DNA of 41,512 bases from JAMOQA01 sp964420365. Its GTDB lineage: Bacteria; Acidobacteriota; Polarisedimenticolia; J045. The notes beneath the pieces are model-generated. The model had not been told where the DNA came from, did no database searches, and saw only the letters and a program-made list of their open reading frames with translations. A program made the position numbers and the translations under genes. Positions 7,166-14,850 of this stretch are shown here, piece by piece. Where the stretch lies: contig CAYQTA010000083.1 of the NCBI GenBank assembly GCA_964420365.1, forward strand, positions 1-41,512, given 5' to 3'. Every line of letters starts with the position of its first letter. Position 1 is the stretch's first letter.

Positions 7166-8341
7166 CTACCGGGGGTCGTCGTGGGAACAGCAGCACGGGG
7201 GGACGGAAGTTCCTTCCCGGGGATCGTCGCAACCGGCGCCCCCTGCGGCCGCCCGGCCGCGCCAGGGAAGCAGGCGGGCCAGCGGGGCGCGGAGCAGGAG
7301 GACGAGGAGGAGGACCGCGCTCCCGTGGCGGAGCCAGGCGGGCAGCATCGTTCCGGCCCCGGTCGCCACCGGCAGGCCCGTCCAGTCGAACGTGGCATCG
7401 AGGAGCAGCCCCGAGCCGAGGGCGGTCAGCGCGACCACCGCCAGGTAGGCGATGGTGGCCCGGCGGCCGAGGATCTTCCAGACCGTGGCGATCGTCGCGC
7501 TGTTCGTCGCGGGGCCGGTCATCAGGAAGACGAGCGCGGCTCCCGGGCAGACGCCTTTCGCGATCAGGGCCGCCGCCACCGGGACCGACCCCGTTGCGCA
7601 GACGTAGATCGGGATCCCGATCACCATCATCGCGAGCATCGGCACGATGCCGTGGCCGAGGATCCCGGTGAACAGGTCCCCCGGGACCAGCAGGCCGATC
7701 AGCCCGGCGACCAGGATCCCGAGGAGCAGCGGCCGGGCGAGGTCCTCGGGCAGGGTGACGAACCCGTACTCGAGGACCCGTCGCCACCACGGCAGTTCCG
7801 AGCCCCCGGCGCAACAGGCGTCGGCGCAGCGCTCCCCCGCGGGGTCGCCGGGCGAAGCCGCCGCGGGGAGGGGCACGGGATGCCGGGCTTCCGCCGCCTC
7901 CCCGCTCCCGGGAAGCCCCTCCCGCTCGTCCCCGAGGACGTCGATGGTGATCCCCCCGATCACGCCGGAGAGGAACGCGACCACCGGCCGCACGACGGCG
8001 AACACGGGTCCGAGCAGGGAAAACGTGACGAGGATGCTGTCGACCCCCGTCTGGGGCGTCGAGAGGAGGAACGCGGCGGTTGCGCCGCGGCTCGCCCCGT
8101 GGCGGCGCAGGGACGCGGCGACCGGGATCACCCCGCAGGAGCAGAGGGGGAGCGGGACGCCGAGCGCGGCGGCCTTCAGGGACGGACCCGGCCCCCGGCC
8201 GCCGAGGTGGCGCTCGATCGTCTCGGGACGCAGGAAGACCGACAGCAGCCCGGCGACCAGGAACCCGAAAAGCAGCCAGGGCGCCATCTCGCCGAGCAGC
8301 GACCAGAATTCCCGGGCGAGGTGGATCGCGAGGTCGGTCAT
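7166..8341 (-). CDS. SO_0444-type Cu/Zn efflux permease (DUF318/UPF0718)
   Basis: 391 residues with about eight membrane segments in two related halves. The first half carries the hallmark LCSCGVIPVAASLRRHGAS and FLLSTPQTGVDSI; the second carries ATGSVPVAAALIAKG and FLMTGPATNSATI. This is the DUF318 permease family whose SO_0444 subgroup exports Cu/Zn. A cytoplasmic or periplasmic loop contains CADACC (about 191-196), and the C terminus ends in CCCSHDD, both likely metal-binding. The gene is convergent with the DUF2202 gene and sits 91 bp downstream of the peroxiredoxin gene behind a terminator, so it probably has its own promoter; none was recognised. ATG 8341 has an AAGGTG ribosome site. 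With the His-rich protein nearby it supports a metal-handling theme for this region. Confidence 0.88.
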   Translation of the reverse strand: MTDLAIHLAREFWSLLGEMAPWLLFGFLVAGLLSVFLRPETIERHLGGRGPGPSLKAAALGVPLPLCSCGVIPVAASLRRHGASRGATAAFLLSTPQTGVDSILVTFSLLGPVFAVVRPVVAFLSGVIGGITIDVLGDEREGLPGSGEAAEARHPVPLPAAASPGDPAGERCADACCAGGSELPWWRRVLEYGFVTLPEDLARPLLLGILVAGLIGLLVPGDLFTGILGHGIVPMLAMMVIGIPIYVCATGSVPVAAALIAKGVCPGAALVFLMTGPATNSATIATVWKILGRRATIAYLAVVALTALGSGLLLDATFDWTGLPVATGAGTMLPAWLRHGSAVLLLVLLLRAPLARLLPWRGRAAAGGAGCDDPREGTSVPPCCCSHDDPR

Positions 8342-8364
8342 CGATCACCTTCCGCTCCCAGCGT

Positions 8365-8392
8365 AAAGGAAAAGGGGGGCTCGCGCCCCCCC
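8365..8392 (-). terminator. intrinsic terminator of the peroxiredoxin gene
   Basis: On the minus strand a GGGGGGC / GCCCCCC stem with a 4-base loop (8374-8391) is followed by TTTTCCTTT. This is the only textbook Rho-independent terminator noticed in the window. It lies about 40 bp after the peroxiredoxin stop. Confidence 0.8.
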
Positions 8393-8432
8393 GTCCTCGC
8401 ACCGCCTCGGAGCGACGGTTCCAGGAGCCTGC

Positions 8433-9023
8433 TCAGTGGTGCTCGGCGAGGAACTTCTTCATTTCCTCGGGGTCGGCCTTCATCGTGTCCATCCCCTCGT
8501 CCCAGTCCGCCGGGCAGACCTCGCCCTCGTGGCTGGTGACGTACTGGAAGGACTTGAGGACCCGCAGGGCCTCCTTCGTGGAGCGGCCGACGCTCAGGTT
8601 GTTGATCGTCACGTGCTGGACGGTCCCTTCCGGATCGACCAGGAACAGGCCGCGCAGCGCCACGCCCGCGCCCTCGTCGAGGACGCCGTAGTCCGCGGAG
8701 ACCTTCTTGCCGAGGTCGCCGAGGAGCGGAAACTCCAGGTCGCCCCCGAGGCCGCCGTCGGCGTAGTCGGCGTCCACCCAGGCCTTGTGCACGAAGTGGG
8801 AGTCGACCGAGATCCCGAGGATCTCGCAGTTCCGCTCGCGGAACTCCTTCGCGGCGCGCGAGAAGGCCAGCACCTCGGTCGGGCAGACGAACGTGAAGTC
8901 CAGCGGGTAGAAGAGAAGGAAGACCCACTTGCCGCGGAAGTCCGACAGCTTGTACGGCTTGAACTCCTTCTTGTAGTACCCCATCAGCTCGAAGTCCGGG
9001 GCCTGCTTTCCAACGAGACTCAT
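8433..9023 (-). CDS. typical 2-Cys peroxiredoxin (AhpC/Prx1 family)
   Basis: 196 residues, normal length for the family. The peroxidatic Cys sits in FYPLDFTFVCPTEV (about residue 50) and the resolving Cys in GEVCPADW (about 168), so it is a typical dimeric 2-Cys enzyme reducing H2O2, organic peroxides and possibly peroxynitrite in the cytoplasm. ATG 9023 has a strong GAGGAGG ribosome site. The upstream region has a TTGCAA-N5-TTGCAA operator overlapping the -35 box, and a PerR-like regulator is encoded 5.8 kb away, so peroxide induction is likely. No AhpF or thioredoxin reductase is adjacent; the thioredoxin-like lipoprotein across the intergenic region is probably extracytoplasmic and not its reductant. 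Confidence 0.95.
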   Translation of the reverse strand: MSLVGKQAPDFELMGYYKKEFKPYKLSDFRGKWVFLLFYPLDFTFVCPTEVLAFSRAAKEFRERNCEILGISVDSHFVHKAWVDADYADGGLGGDLEFPLLGDLGKKVSADYGVLDEGAGVALRGLFLVDPEGTVQHVTINNLSVGRSTKEALRVLKSFQYVTSHEGEVCPADWDEGMDTMKADPEEMKKFLAEHH

Positions 9024-9114
9024 CGCGTTCCTCCTCTCTTTCCTGCGTGCCGGTCCGGTCCTCCCGGCCGGGTTGGATCTTCGCGTGATCGTGCCGGCGC
9101 CGCCGGCAGGAGAG

Positions 9115-9142
9115 AGCCTACATCATTGCAATAAAGTTGCAA
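9115..9142 (-). promoter_or_regulatory. peroxiredoxin promoter with Fur/PerR-family operator
   Basis: TTGCAA-TAAAG-TTGCAA at 9126-9142 is a perfect 6-5-6 dyad in an AT-rich island. On the minus strand the distal TTGCAA doubles as a -35 box, 16 bp before a TAGGCT -10 (9120-9115). The geometry equals the reported Nur box of Streptomyces, a Fur-family operator. Control by the PerR-like protein at 14851 is inferred. The same site could affect the divergent gene at 9253. Confidence 0.6.
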
Positions 9143-9252
9143 CCCTTCGGCCCCGTAAATCGACCATCGGCGGATTTTACAAGCTGGTCAGCCAGCCCCC
9201 GCGCTATTCTCTGCGGCGCCGGGCGTTCCACGCTCGGAAGGGAGCCTCGAAG

Positions 9253-10995
9253 ATGACCCACCGTTTCCCGTCCCCGTCGTTCATCCTTGCGGCGGTTGCG
9301 CTTGGCCTCGCGATCACCGCTCCGGGGTGCGGCAGCCCCGGGCAGGAGCGGCCGACGGTCGTCCTGGCCGGCAAGGTCCTCGGTGCGGATGGCAACCCGC
9401 CCCGGAAGGCACGGGTGGCCGTGACCACCGGGCCCCGCCTCGGTTCCCGCGAGCTGGCCCTCGTCGAGCCGGGGGAGGATGGCTCGTTCACGATCGAGGT
9501 GCCGGGCGACGTGCCCTGCTTCCTGCGGATCGCGGCGGTCGACCACCGGGAGACCGCCGTTCCGGTGTACCTCGAGCCGGAGGAGGGCGGTGCGACGGTC
9601 ACGGTACGCCTCGCCCGGAATCCATTCGTCGAGAACCCGGAGCGGGTTCGCCTGACCGGCTCGTGGCTGGAATTCAACTGGCGCGAGGCCGTCGAGATGA
9701 ACCGGCGGAAGGATGGCACCTGGACGTGGGAAGGACAGGTCCAGCCGGGAGACGATGGCCGGGTCTCCTACCAGCTTCTCGACATCGTGCCGGGCCACAG
9801 CGTCAACGGTACGGACGCCGTCGACTTCGAGTACGACGGGGGTGGTGACTGGACGTCGATCGTCGAGGCGCCGGACGGCCGCGTGCGGATCGTGTTCGAC
9901 CCGGCGAAGCTGCCGCCCGCAGGGCCGGGAGACCTGCCCCGGGTCGCCTGGGACGGGAAGCATCGCTGGCTGAGCGACCTGTTCGAACTGCGCCAGGAGG
10001 GGCGGGCCGTCCAGTCGGCCCTTTTCGAGCGGTACCGGGAACTGGAGGGCAGCGGCCGGAAGGTGACCGAGAAGGCCCTCGGAGACATGATGACCCGGCT
10101 CGTCGCCTACCGGGAGAGACTCGCGAAGATCGCGGCGGCCGACGGCCCGGTGCCGTACCGGGCGTGGGTGGCCTCCCATCTCCTGGCGGCGTTCCTGCCG
10201 GGTGACATCGTGGACGACCAGGGGCGCGTGGCGCGGGAGCTGCGGGCGGCCTGGGACGTGGCACGGCCCCTGTTGCCGGCGACGAGCCCCTTCTGGATCG
10301 GGGTCGACAGCTGGACGCTCTACCGGCTGGCGCGGGCGATCGACGGCGACGAGATCCCCGCCCTTCTCGAGGCCCTCGCCCGGGACAACCCGGTACGCGA
10401 CGTCCGCGGCCAGGCGATGCTGGCGCTGCTGCGCCGGGCCGACGAGGCCCGGGACGAACAGGCGGCCCGCCGCTGGTGGAACGAGCTTTCCCAGCGTTAC
10501 GGGGACGAGCGGGCCTACCAGTGGGACCTGAAGCGCTTCGACCCGGATCGGAGGATCGCGGTGGGCAGGCCGGTCCCGTCGTTCGAGGTGACGACGCTGG
10601 ACGGCAGGCGGCTCACCGACCGGGACCTGCGCGGAAAGGTCGTCCTGCTCGACTTCTGGGCCACCTGGTGCGGGCCCTGCATCAGCGAGATGCCCCATCT
10701 CCACGAGGCCTGGCGCAGGTACCACGACCGGGGCTTCGAGGTCGTCAGCTTCTCCCTGGACGCCTCCCCGGACGCCGTGCGGGAGTTCCGCAGGGGAGAG
10801 TGGAAGATGCCGTGGACCCACGTCTTTCTCGAGGGAGGTTTCGGCTCGAAGGTGGCCCGGGCGTTCGAGATCAGCAGCATCCCGGAGCCCATCCTGGTCG
10901 GACGGGACGGGACGATCGTTGCCGTGGCCCCGGAGACCCGTGGCAGCGGACTCCTGGCCGCCGTCGAGCGGGCACTCGGGGCGAAGACCCGCTGA
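9253..10995 (+). CDS. TlpA-like thioredoxin-fold lipoprotein with large N-terminal region
   Basis: 580 residues. A signal peptide with a weak lipobox (ITAPGC, Cys26) is followed by a carboxypeptidase-regulatory-like beta domain (about 35-125, VVLAGKVLGADGNPPRKARVAV). A beta-rich region (135-215) and a helical region (230-425) follow, then a TlpA/ResA-type thioredoxin domain (about 435-575). The active site is WCGPC with Cys473 and Cys476, preceded by GKVVLLDFWATW; the cis-Pro loop is SIPEP. It is probably anchored in the envelope and reduces or exchanges disulfides there. The mix of DUF4369-like N region and TlpA domain is common in Bacteroidetes and Acidobacteriota. ATG 9253 has a GGGAG ribosome site. 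It is divergent from peroxiredoxin and shares its control region. Confidence 0.87.
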   Translation: MTHRFPSPSFILAAVALGLAITAPGCGSPGQERPTVVLAGKVLGADGNPPRKARVAVTTGPRLGSRELALVEPGEDGSFTIEVPGDVPCFLRIAAVDHRETAVPVYLEPEEGGATVTVRLARNPFVENPERVRLTGSWLEFNWREAVEMNRRKDGTWTWEGQVQPGDDGRVSYQLLDIVPGHSVNGTDAVDFEYDGGGDWTSIVEAPDGRVRIVFDPAKLPPAGPGDLPRVAWDGKHRWLSDLFELRQEGRAVQSALFERYRELEGSGRKVTEKALGDMMTRLVAYRERLAKIAAADGPVPYRAWVASHLLAAFLPGDIVDDQGRVARELRAAWDVARPLLPATSPFWIGVDSWTLYRLARAIDGDEIPALLEALARDNPVRDVRGQAMLALLRRADEARDEQAARRWWNELSQRYGDERAYQWDLKRFDPDRRIAVGRPVPSFEVTTLDGRRLTDRDLRGKVVLLDFWATWCGPCISEMPHLHEAWRRYHDRGFEVVSFSLDASPDAVREFRRGEWKMPWTHVFLEGGFGSKVARAFEISSIPEPILVGRDGTIVAVAPETRGSGLLAAVERALGAKTR

Positions 10996-11012
10996 CCGGT
11001 TCCCGGAGCGCG

Positions 11013-11234
11013 TCAGGAACGCTCCGGTTCCCGGGGGGCGGAGGCGCAGTCGGGCAGCCCGAGGGCGCGGAAGATCGATTCCGCGGGGCAGAAGCCGGTG
11101 AAGGCGGACTGGAGGAGGTTGAGCCCGACGAACACGTCGACCAGGTAGAACCACGGGTTCACGTACCAGCCGAGGCCGACGCCCGCGAGGACGAACACGC
11201 CGGCCAGGATCCGCACGGCCTTTTCCACGGTCAT
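11013..11234 (-). CDS. YgaP-type small membrane protein (DUF2892)
   Basis: 73 residues with two membrane helices (about 8-24 and 27-45). The C-terminal FTGFCPAESIFRALGL is diagnostic for the DUF2892/YgaP transmembrane module, which often sits next to or is fused with rhodanese domains in sulfane-sulfur handling. No rhodanese is adjacent here, though two YeeE/YedE thiosulfate-type transporters occur at 38.9-39.9 kb. ATG 11234 has an ideal GGAGGAG ribosome site; a TTG six codons upstream lacks one. The gene is convergent with the TlpA-like gene, with an 17-bp gap, and lies downstream of the C25 peptidase behind a hairpin. Confidence 0.85.
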   Translation of the reverse strand: MTVEKAVRILAGVFVLAGVGLGWYVNPWFYLVDVFVGLNLLQSAFTGFCPAESIFRALGLPDCASAPREPERS

Positions 11235-11262
11235 GGTCGTCTCCTCCGGCAAGCAGGCAGAA

Positions 11263-11287
11263 GGGGGCGGCCGGCCGGGCCGCCCCC
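11263..11287. terminator. GC hairpin after the C25 peptidase gene
   Basis: GGGGGCGGCC and GGCCGCCCCC pair over 10 bp with a 5-base loop, about 30 bp past the stop of the minus-strand C25 gene and just upstream of the DUF2892 gene. It is followed on the minus strand by only two T residues, so it is a candidate rather than a certain terminator. Confidence 0.5.
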
Positions 11288-11315
11288 TCGATGATACCGG
11301 CGTCCCCGGGCCGGG

Positions 11316-14300
11316 TCAGCGGCCGTAGTGGCCCCAGGGACCGTCCCCGTCGGGACCGATTCCCTGGACGATCCAGCAGGCGAAGCCCGCATCGGTGCCA
11401 TCCCGGAAGACGGCGTCGGTGTCGTCGTCGTCCTCCGACGTGACATCGGAGAACTCGTCCGCGGAGGACGGGTCGTTCGACCGCCAGACCTTGTAGTGCA
11501 CCGCGACGGGATCGTCCCACCAGCGGAGGACCGTGTCGGAGCCGTCCCGCGCCACCGATGTCAGCCGAACCTCGTCCGGGATGCCGCAGGCATGGGCGTC
11601 ACACGAGGTGAAGATCGACCGCTGATCGGTGTCGTCGATCCACCACCCCCGGCCCGCTCCGTTCAGGGCGCCGAGGCGGAAGCGGATGCGCACGTCGCGC
11701 CCCGTGAAGGAGGCGAGGTCGACCTCGGTGTACACCCAGCCGCCGGAGTCGCCGGACCAGACATCGTGCTTCTCGATTCCCTGGCCGATCTCGTGGTCGT
11801 AGGGGTGGACCGTGATCCAGGGCCCGAGATCGGTCCAGGTCGTCCCGCCGTCGGTCGTGATCTCGATGGTCGCGGCGGACTTTCCCTCGGTCAGCTCGTA
11901 GCGCTGCCAGAAGCCGAAGGTCGCGGTTCCATCCGGGTGCAGGACGTCGGTCAACAGGACCACGTCCTTCTGCAGGGCGCTGTCCGAGGCGTGCCAGGCC
12001 CAGGAACCTCCGGCCGTGTGGTTGTCCGACGAGGTAACGGCCCAGTCGTCCGTTCCCTGGAGCGCCTCGTGGGACCAGCCGGCCGGTTCAGCTCCGCCGT
12101 GCTCGACGTCCTCGGCATGGTGGTCGTCCCGGTCGTCCGCCTCGAGCACCCGGTCGAACTGCTGGTCACGGTCGTCCGCGCCGTCGCACGAGAGGGTGGC
12201 GGTGAACCCGGCATCTTCCATGCACCCGACACCCGCACCGACCCTCACCGTCAGCGTGGCGACCGCCGTCCCGTCCGGTGGAATCGTGCCGAGCTCGGCG
12301 GGGTTGTCGAGGACGGCGACGTCCGCCGGGGACGAGAGCGTGACGCGGACGTTCGTGGCCGGCTCGGATCCCCTGTTGCGGATCGTCAGCAGGAAGAGGG
12401 CGTTCTCGCCGACGTCGGCGATGCCGTCGGCGTCGCACCCGGCGGAGGAATCGTCGACGTCGACCGCGTCGAGAACGAGCCACGGGCCGTCCATCGGAAC
12501 CACGTCCGTGCTCCCCAGGTAGGGCCGGTCGTCGTGGCCGGTGACGGTCACCTCCATCGGCCCCGGTTCCCGGGGAGGCGGGTCGAGCGGCAGGACGCAG
12601 GCGCCGTCGGCGTCGGTGTAGCCGGCGGCGAAGATCCCCTCGTCCTGCTTGCGGATGGCAACCAGCTCCCCCTCCACCGGCTGGCCGTTCCGCCTCACCG
12701 TGACGGTGAATTCCTCGGCCCCGGTCGGGACCTCGCTGTCGTGCTCGACGTCCAGCTCGCGGGGACGGCGGGTCCACAGGGAGAGAGAGGGTTCCGCGAG
12801 GAGGTTGTACATCTCGAAGTAGTAGTGGACCGTCCCCGTGTCCCCGTAGTGGTCGTAGAGGTCCATCTTGGCTCGCCGGACGACCGTCCCGAGGGCGGGC
12901 GTCTCGTCCATCGGGAAGATGTGCGTGTGCAGGCGGCGCTGGAAGTAGTCGTCCTCGTCCCAGTACGAGTTGTTCGAGGCGCCGAGGAACCCGATTGCGC
13001 CCTTGTGGGGAACCTTCTGCCAGGTCTCGCCGAAGCACTCGCTCCGGTTCAGGGTGCCGGTGACGCAGGCGTTCGAGATGACGAACGGGTACATCCCGTC
13101 GTTCGTGTTGTTGCGCACGTCGGCCTGGTCGTACCCGCCGTGGCTGGTCGGTCCCTGCCAACTGGTCTCGCTGCCATGGCCGGAGTAGTTCACCACCGAG
13201 CGACCCTCGTCGATCGAGGCGGCGATCTCCGACGTGTCCGCGTCGTAGGTATGGTAGTGCCGATCACACGACTCCTTGCCGTGGGACCACGAGGTCTGCT
13301 CGTAGTCGTTCGGCGTGTAGAAGGTGTCGATGCACCAGTCGTGGGTCCCCTCGATCAGGGAGATGTGGCCGGAGTCGGACGTGCCGATGAACCCGGCCCG
13401 CTTGACCCAGGCCTCGCTGCCGAAGGTCGCCTTCTCGTAGGTGAGGAGCTTGTCCACGACGTCCTCGGTCTCCTGTGCGCTCCTCGTCGAGACGCGGGCG
13501 ATATCGACGTCCGGGAGGTAGTCGTCGCCGTCCAGGCAGGCGTACCAGTTGTCCGTCACCTGGCTCTTGCCTCCCCCGTTGCCCCAGTGGATCGGCGTGA
13601 AATCGGTGTCACCGACCAGCAGGACGTAACCGAGCGGCGGATCGGCCCAGGTGTCGTACCGGTCCTGGATCACGTCCTTGACGTCCTGGTCGGACGGGTT
13701 CGAGCCGATCTGCGACAGCTTGACGACCTCGACCTTCCACCCGGTGCGCCGTTTCCAGTCGACGAACGGGTCGATCGCGGCGGCGAAGTCGTCGTGAACG
13801 ATCACCAGCATTCCCTCGGCGCCACCGGTGCTCCCGTGCCCGGGTTCCGCGCGACCACCCCCACCGGTGGCCTCGGTCGCCGGGGAGCAGGTCGGGGGCG
13901 GCGGAGCCTGGGGGAGGAGACCGCCGAAGAAGGCGCGCTCGAGGACCGGCGAGTCGTGCCGGGAGGGGGGGCAGGGGTCGCCTCCCCTTGCCCGGAGCAC
14001 GAATCGCATCCGCGGGTGGACGACGAGGGCGTCGCTGGCCGGGTTCCAGCGGACGGGCCGGAACTCGAGCAGGGCCACCTCGCGTCCCCGGATCACGGCC
14101 CGCGATACGATGCGGCCGGCCCCGGCGGGCCAGGAAGTGCTGCCCCCGTACACCGAGTCGTCGAGCACGAGGGGACGATCTTCCTCGGCGCCCGGCAGCT
14201 TCGGCACCGGGGGTTGCACGGGCAGCGGGCGGCGGGGAAACCCCAGGGCGGCGGGAAACACCTCCCGCGCCGGCCCGGGGTCGATCTCGAGGGACAGCTC

Positions 14301-14624
14301 GGCACCCCGGGGGACCGGTGCGAGCAGGCGGACCACGGGGAGCCGCGGCCGGCCGACCTCGGCCGTCACGTCCTCCCCGGGCAGGGTCACCAGGGAGAAC
14401 GGTTCCCCGTCCAGGGTCACCGGGTGCAGCTCGAGCCCCGGGATCGTCACGGTGCCCTCGATCCTCCAGGGGTCGGGACGGTTCGTGCGGATCCGTGGTG
14501 GCGCGGGCCTGGCGCCGTCCGCGAGGGGGACGAAGGCGGCCAGGGATGCAGCGGGAACGGACAGGCAGAGCAGGGCCACCGCGAGGCGCAGGGCCGACGT
14601 CGGGCGGAAACGGTCGGTGGTCAT
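11316..14624 (-). CDS. secreted C25 (gingipain-type) cysteine peptidase
   Basis: 1102 residues. Signal peptide at 1-30 (LRLAVALLCLSVPAASLAA). A propeptide-like region (45-210, WRIEGTVTIPGLELHPV) precedes the C25 catalytic domain (about 272-640). The catalytic His483 lies in VVNYSGHGSETSW and the catalytic Cys520 in PFVISNACVTG, as in gingipains; LLVGDTDFTP and PDVDIARVST are also typical. The domain ends at NLLAEPSLSLW. Downstream are Ig-like/CARDB-like domains (about 645-850) and a MAM/jelly-roll segment with TTDGGTTWTDLGPW and GRGWWIDD, then an FN3-like end. No T9SS sorting domain is evident. ATG 14624 has a GGAGAT ribosome site and directly precedes the signal peptide. Cleavage after Arg/Lys is a gingipain property and should not be assumed. 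Extracellular proteolysis is well supported. Confidence 0.93.
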   Translation of the reverse strand: MTTDRFRPTSALRLAVALLCLSVPAASLAAFVPLADGARPAPPRIRTNRPDPWRIEGTVTIPGLELHPVTLDGEPFSLVTLPGEDVTAEVGRPRLPVVRLLAPVPRGAELSLEIDPGPAREVFPAALGFPRRPLPVQPPVPKLPGAEEDRPLVLDDSVYGGSTSWPAGAGRIVSRAVIRGREVALLEFRPVRWNPASDALVVHPRMRFVLRARGGDPCPPSRHDSPVLERAFFGGLLPQAPPPPTCSPATEATGGGGRAEPGHGSTGGAEGMLVIVHDDFAAAIDPFVDWKRRTGWKVEVVKLSQIGSNPSDQDVKDVIQDRYDTWADPPLGYVLLVGDTDFTPIHWGNGGGKSQVTDNWYACLDGDDYLPDVDIARVSTRSAQETEDVVDKLLTYEKATFGSEAWVKRAGFIGTSDSGHISLIEGTHDWCIDTFYTPNDYEQTSWSHGKESCDRHYHTYDADTSEIAASIDEGRSVVNYSGHGSETSWQGPTSHGGYDQADVRNNTNDGMYPFVISNACVTGTLNRSECFGETWQKVPHKGAIGFLGASNNSYWDEDDYFQRRLHTHIFPMDETPALGTVVRRAKMDLYDHYGDTGTVHYYFEMYNLLAEPSLSLWTRRPRELDVEHDSEVPTGAEEFTVTVRRNGQPVEGELVAIRKQDEGIFAAGYTDADGACVLPLDPPPREPGPMEVTVTGHDDRPYLGSTDVVPMDGPWLVLDAVDVDDSSAGCDADGIADVGENALFLLTIRNRGSEPATNVRVTLSSPADVAVLDNPAELGTIPPDGTAVATLTVRVGAGVGCMEDAGFTATLSCDGADDRDQQFDRVLEADDRDDHHAEDVEHGGAEPAGWSHEALQGTDDWAVTSSDNHTAGGSWAWHASDSALQKDVVLLTDVLHPDGTATFGFWQRYELTEGKSAATIEITTDGGTTWTDLGPWITVHPYDHEIGQGIEKHDVWSGDSGGWVYTEVDLASFTGRDVRIRFRLGALNGAGRGWWIDDTDQRSIFTSCDAHACGIPDEVRLTSVARDGSDTVLRWWDDPVAVHYKVWRSNDPSSADEFSDVTSEDDDDTDAVFRDGTDAGFACWIVQGIGPDGDGPWGHYGR

Positions 14625-14781
14625 CGAGATCTCCACGGGGGACGGGGAATTGCCGTGCCCCAAGTTGTACGGGGAGAGATCCCTGCCGCCAAGGAAAATC
14701 GGGCGTATCGTTTCCGCGGGCCCCCGGCCCGGAGGCGTGGCGCAACGGGGGAGACCTGTGGTAACTTACTGCCAGTATTGG

Positions 14782-14810
14782 CTTGGTTACCAAGTGACAT
14801 CGTGTACCAT
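14782..14810 (+). promoter_or_regulatory. promoter of the PerR-like gene with overlapping palindrome
   Basis: CTTGGT-T-ACCAAG (14782-14794) is a perfect 6-1-6 inverted repeat. It covers a possible -35 TTGGTT (14783-14788), 16 bp before TACCAT (14805-14810). An outer GGTAAC (14759-14764)/GTTACC pair may extend it. Transcription would start near 14817, so the ATG at 14818 would be leaderless, which favours the ATG at 14851. Operator function is inferred. Confidence 0.4.
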
Positions 14811-14850
14811 CCGGGTCATGCGTGCAGCCCTCGAGGGGGGTGAAGCCGTG

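Noticed and set aside
9155..9182. GTAAATC...GATTTTAC inverted repeat between peroxiredoxin and the TlpA-like gene
   Set aside because: The arms are imperfect and short; more likely part of a promoter AT-rich patch than a structured RNA.
14648..14663. Sigma-54-like sequence upstream of the C25 peptidase start (GGGCACGGCAATTCCCC on the minus strand)
   Set aside because: The -12 GC is changed to CC, which normally abolishes sigma-54 recognition.
11328..14843. 1171-codon open frame opposite the C25 peptidase
   Set aside because: The minus strand has intact catalytic motifs and a signal peptide. The plus-strand frame is a composition artefact.
14818..14850. Alternative ATG 11 codons upstream for the PerR-like gene
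   Set aside because: It would start on the predicted transcription start site, has no ribosome site, and adds residues absent from PerR relatives.
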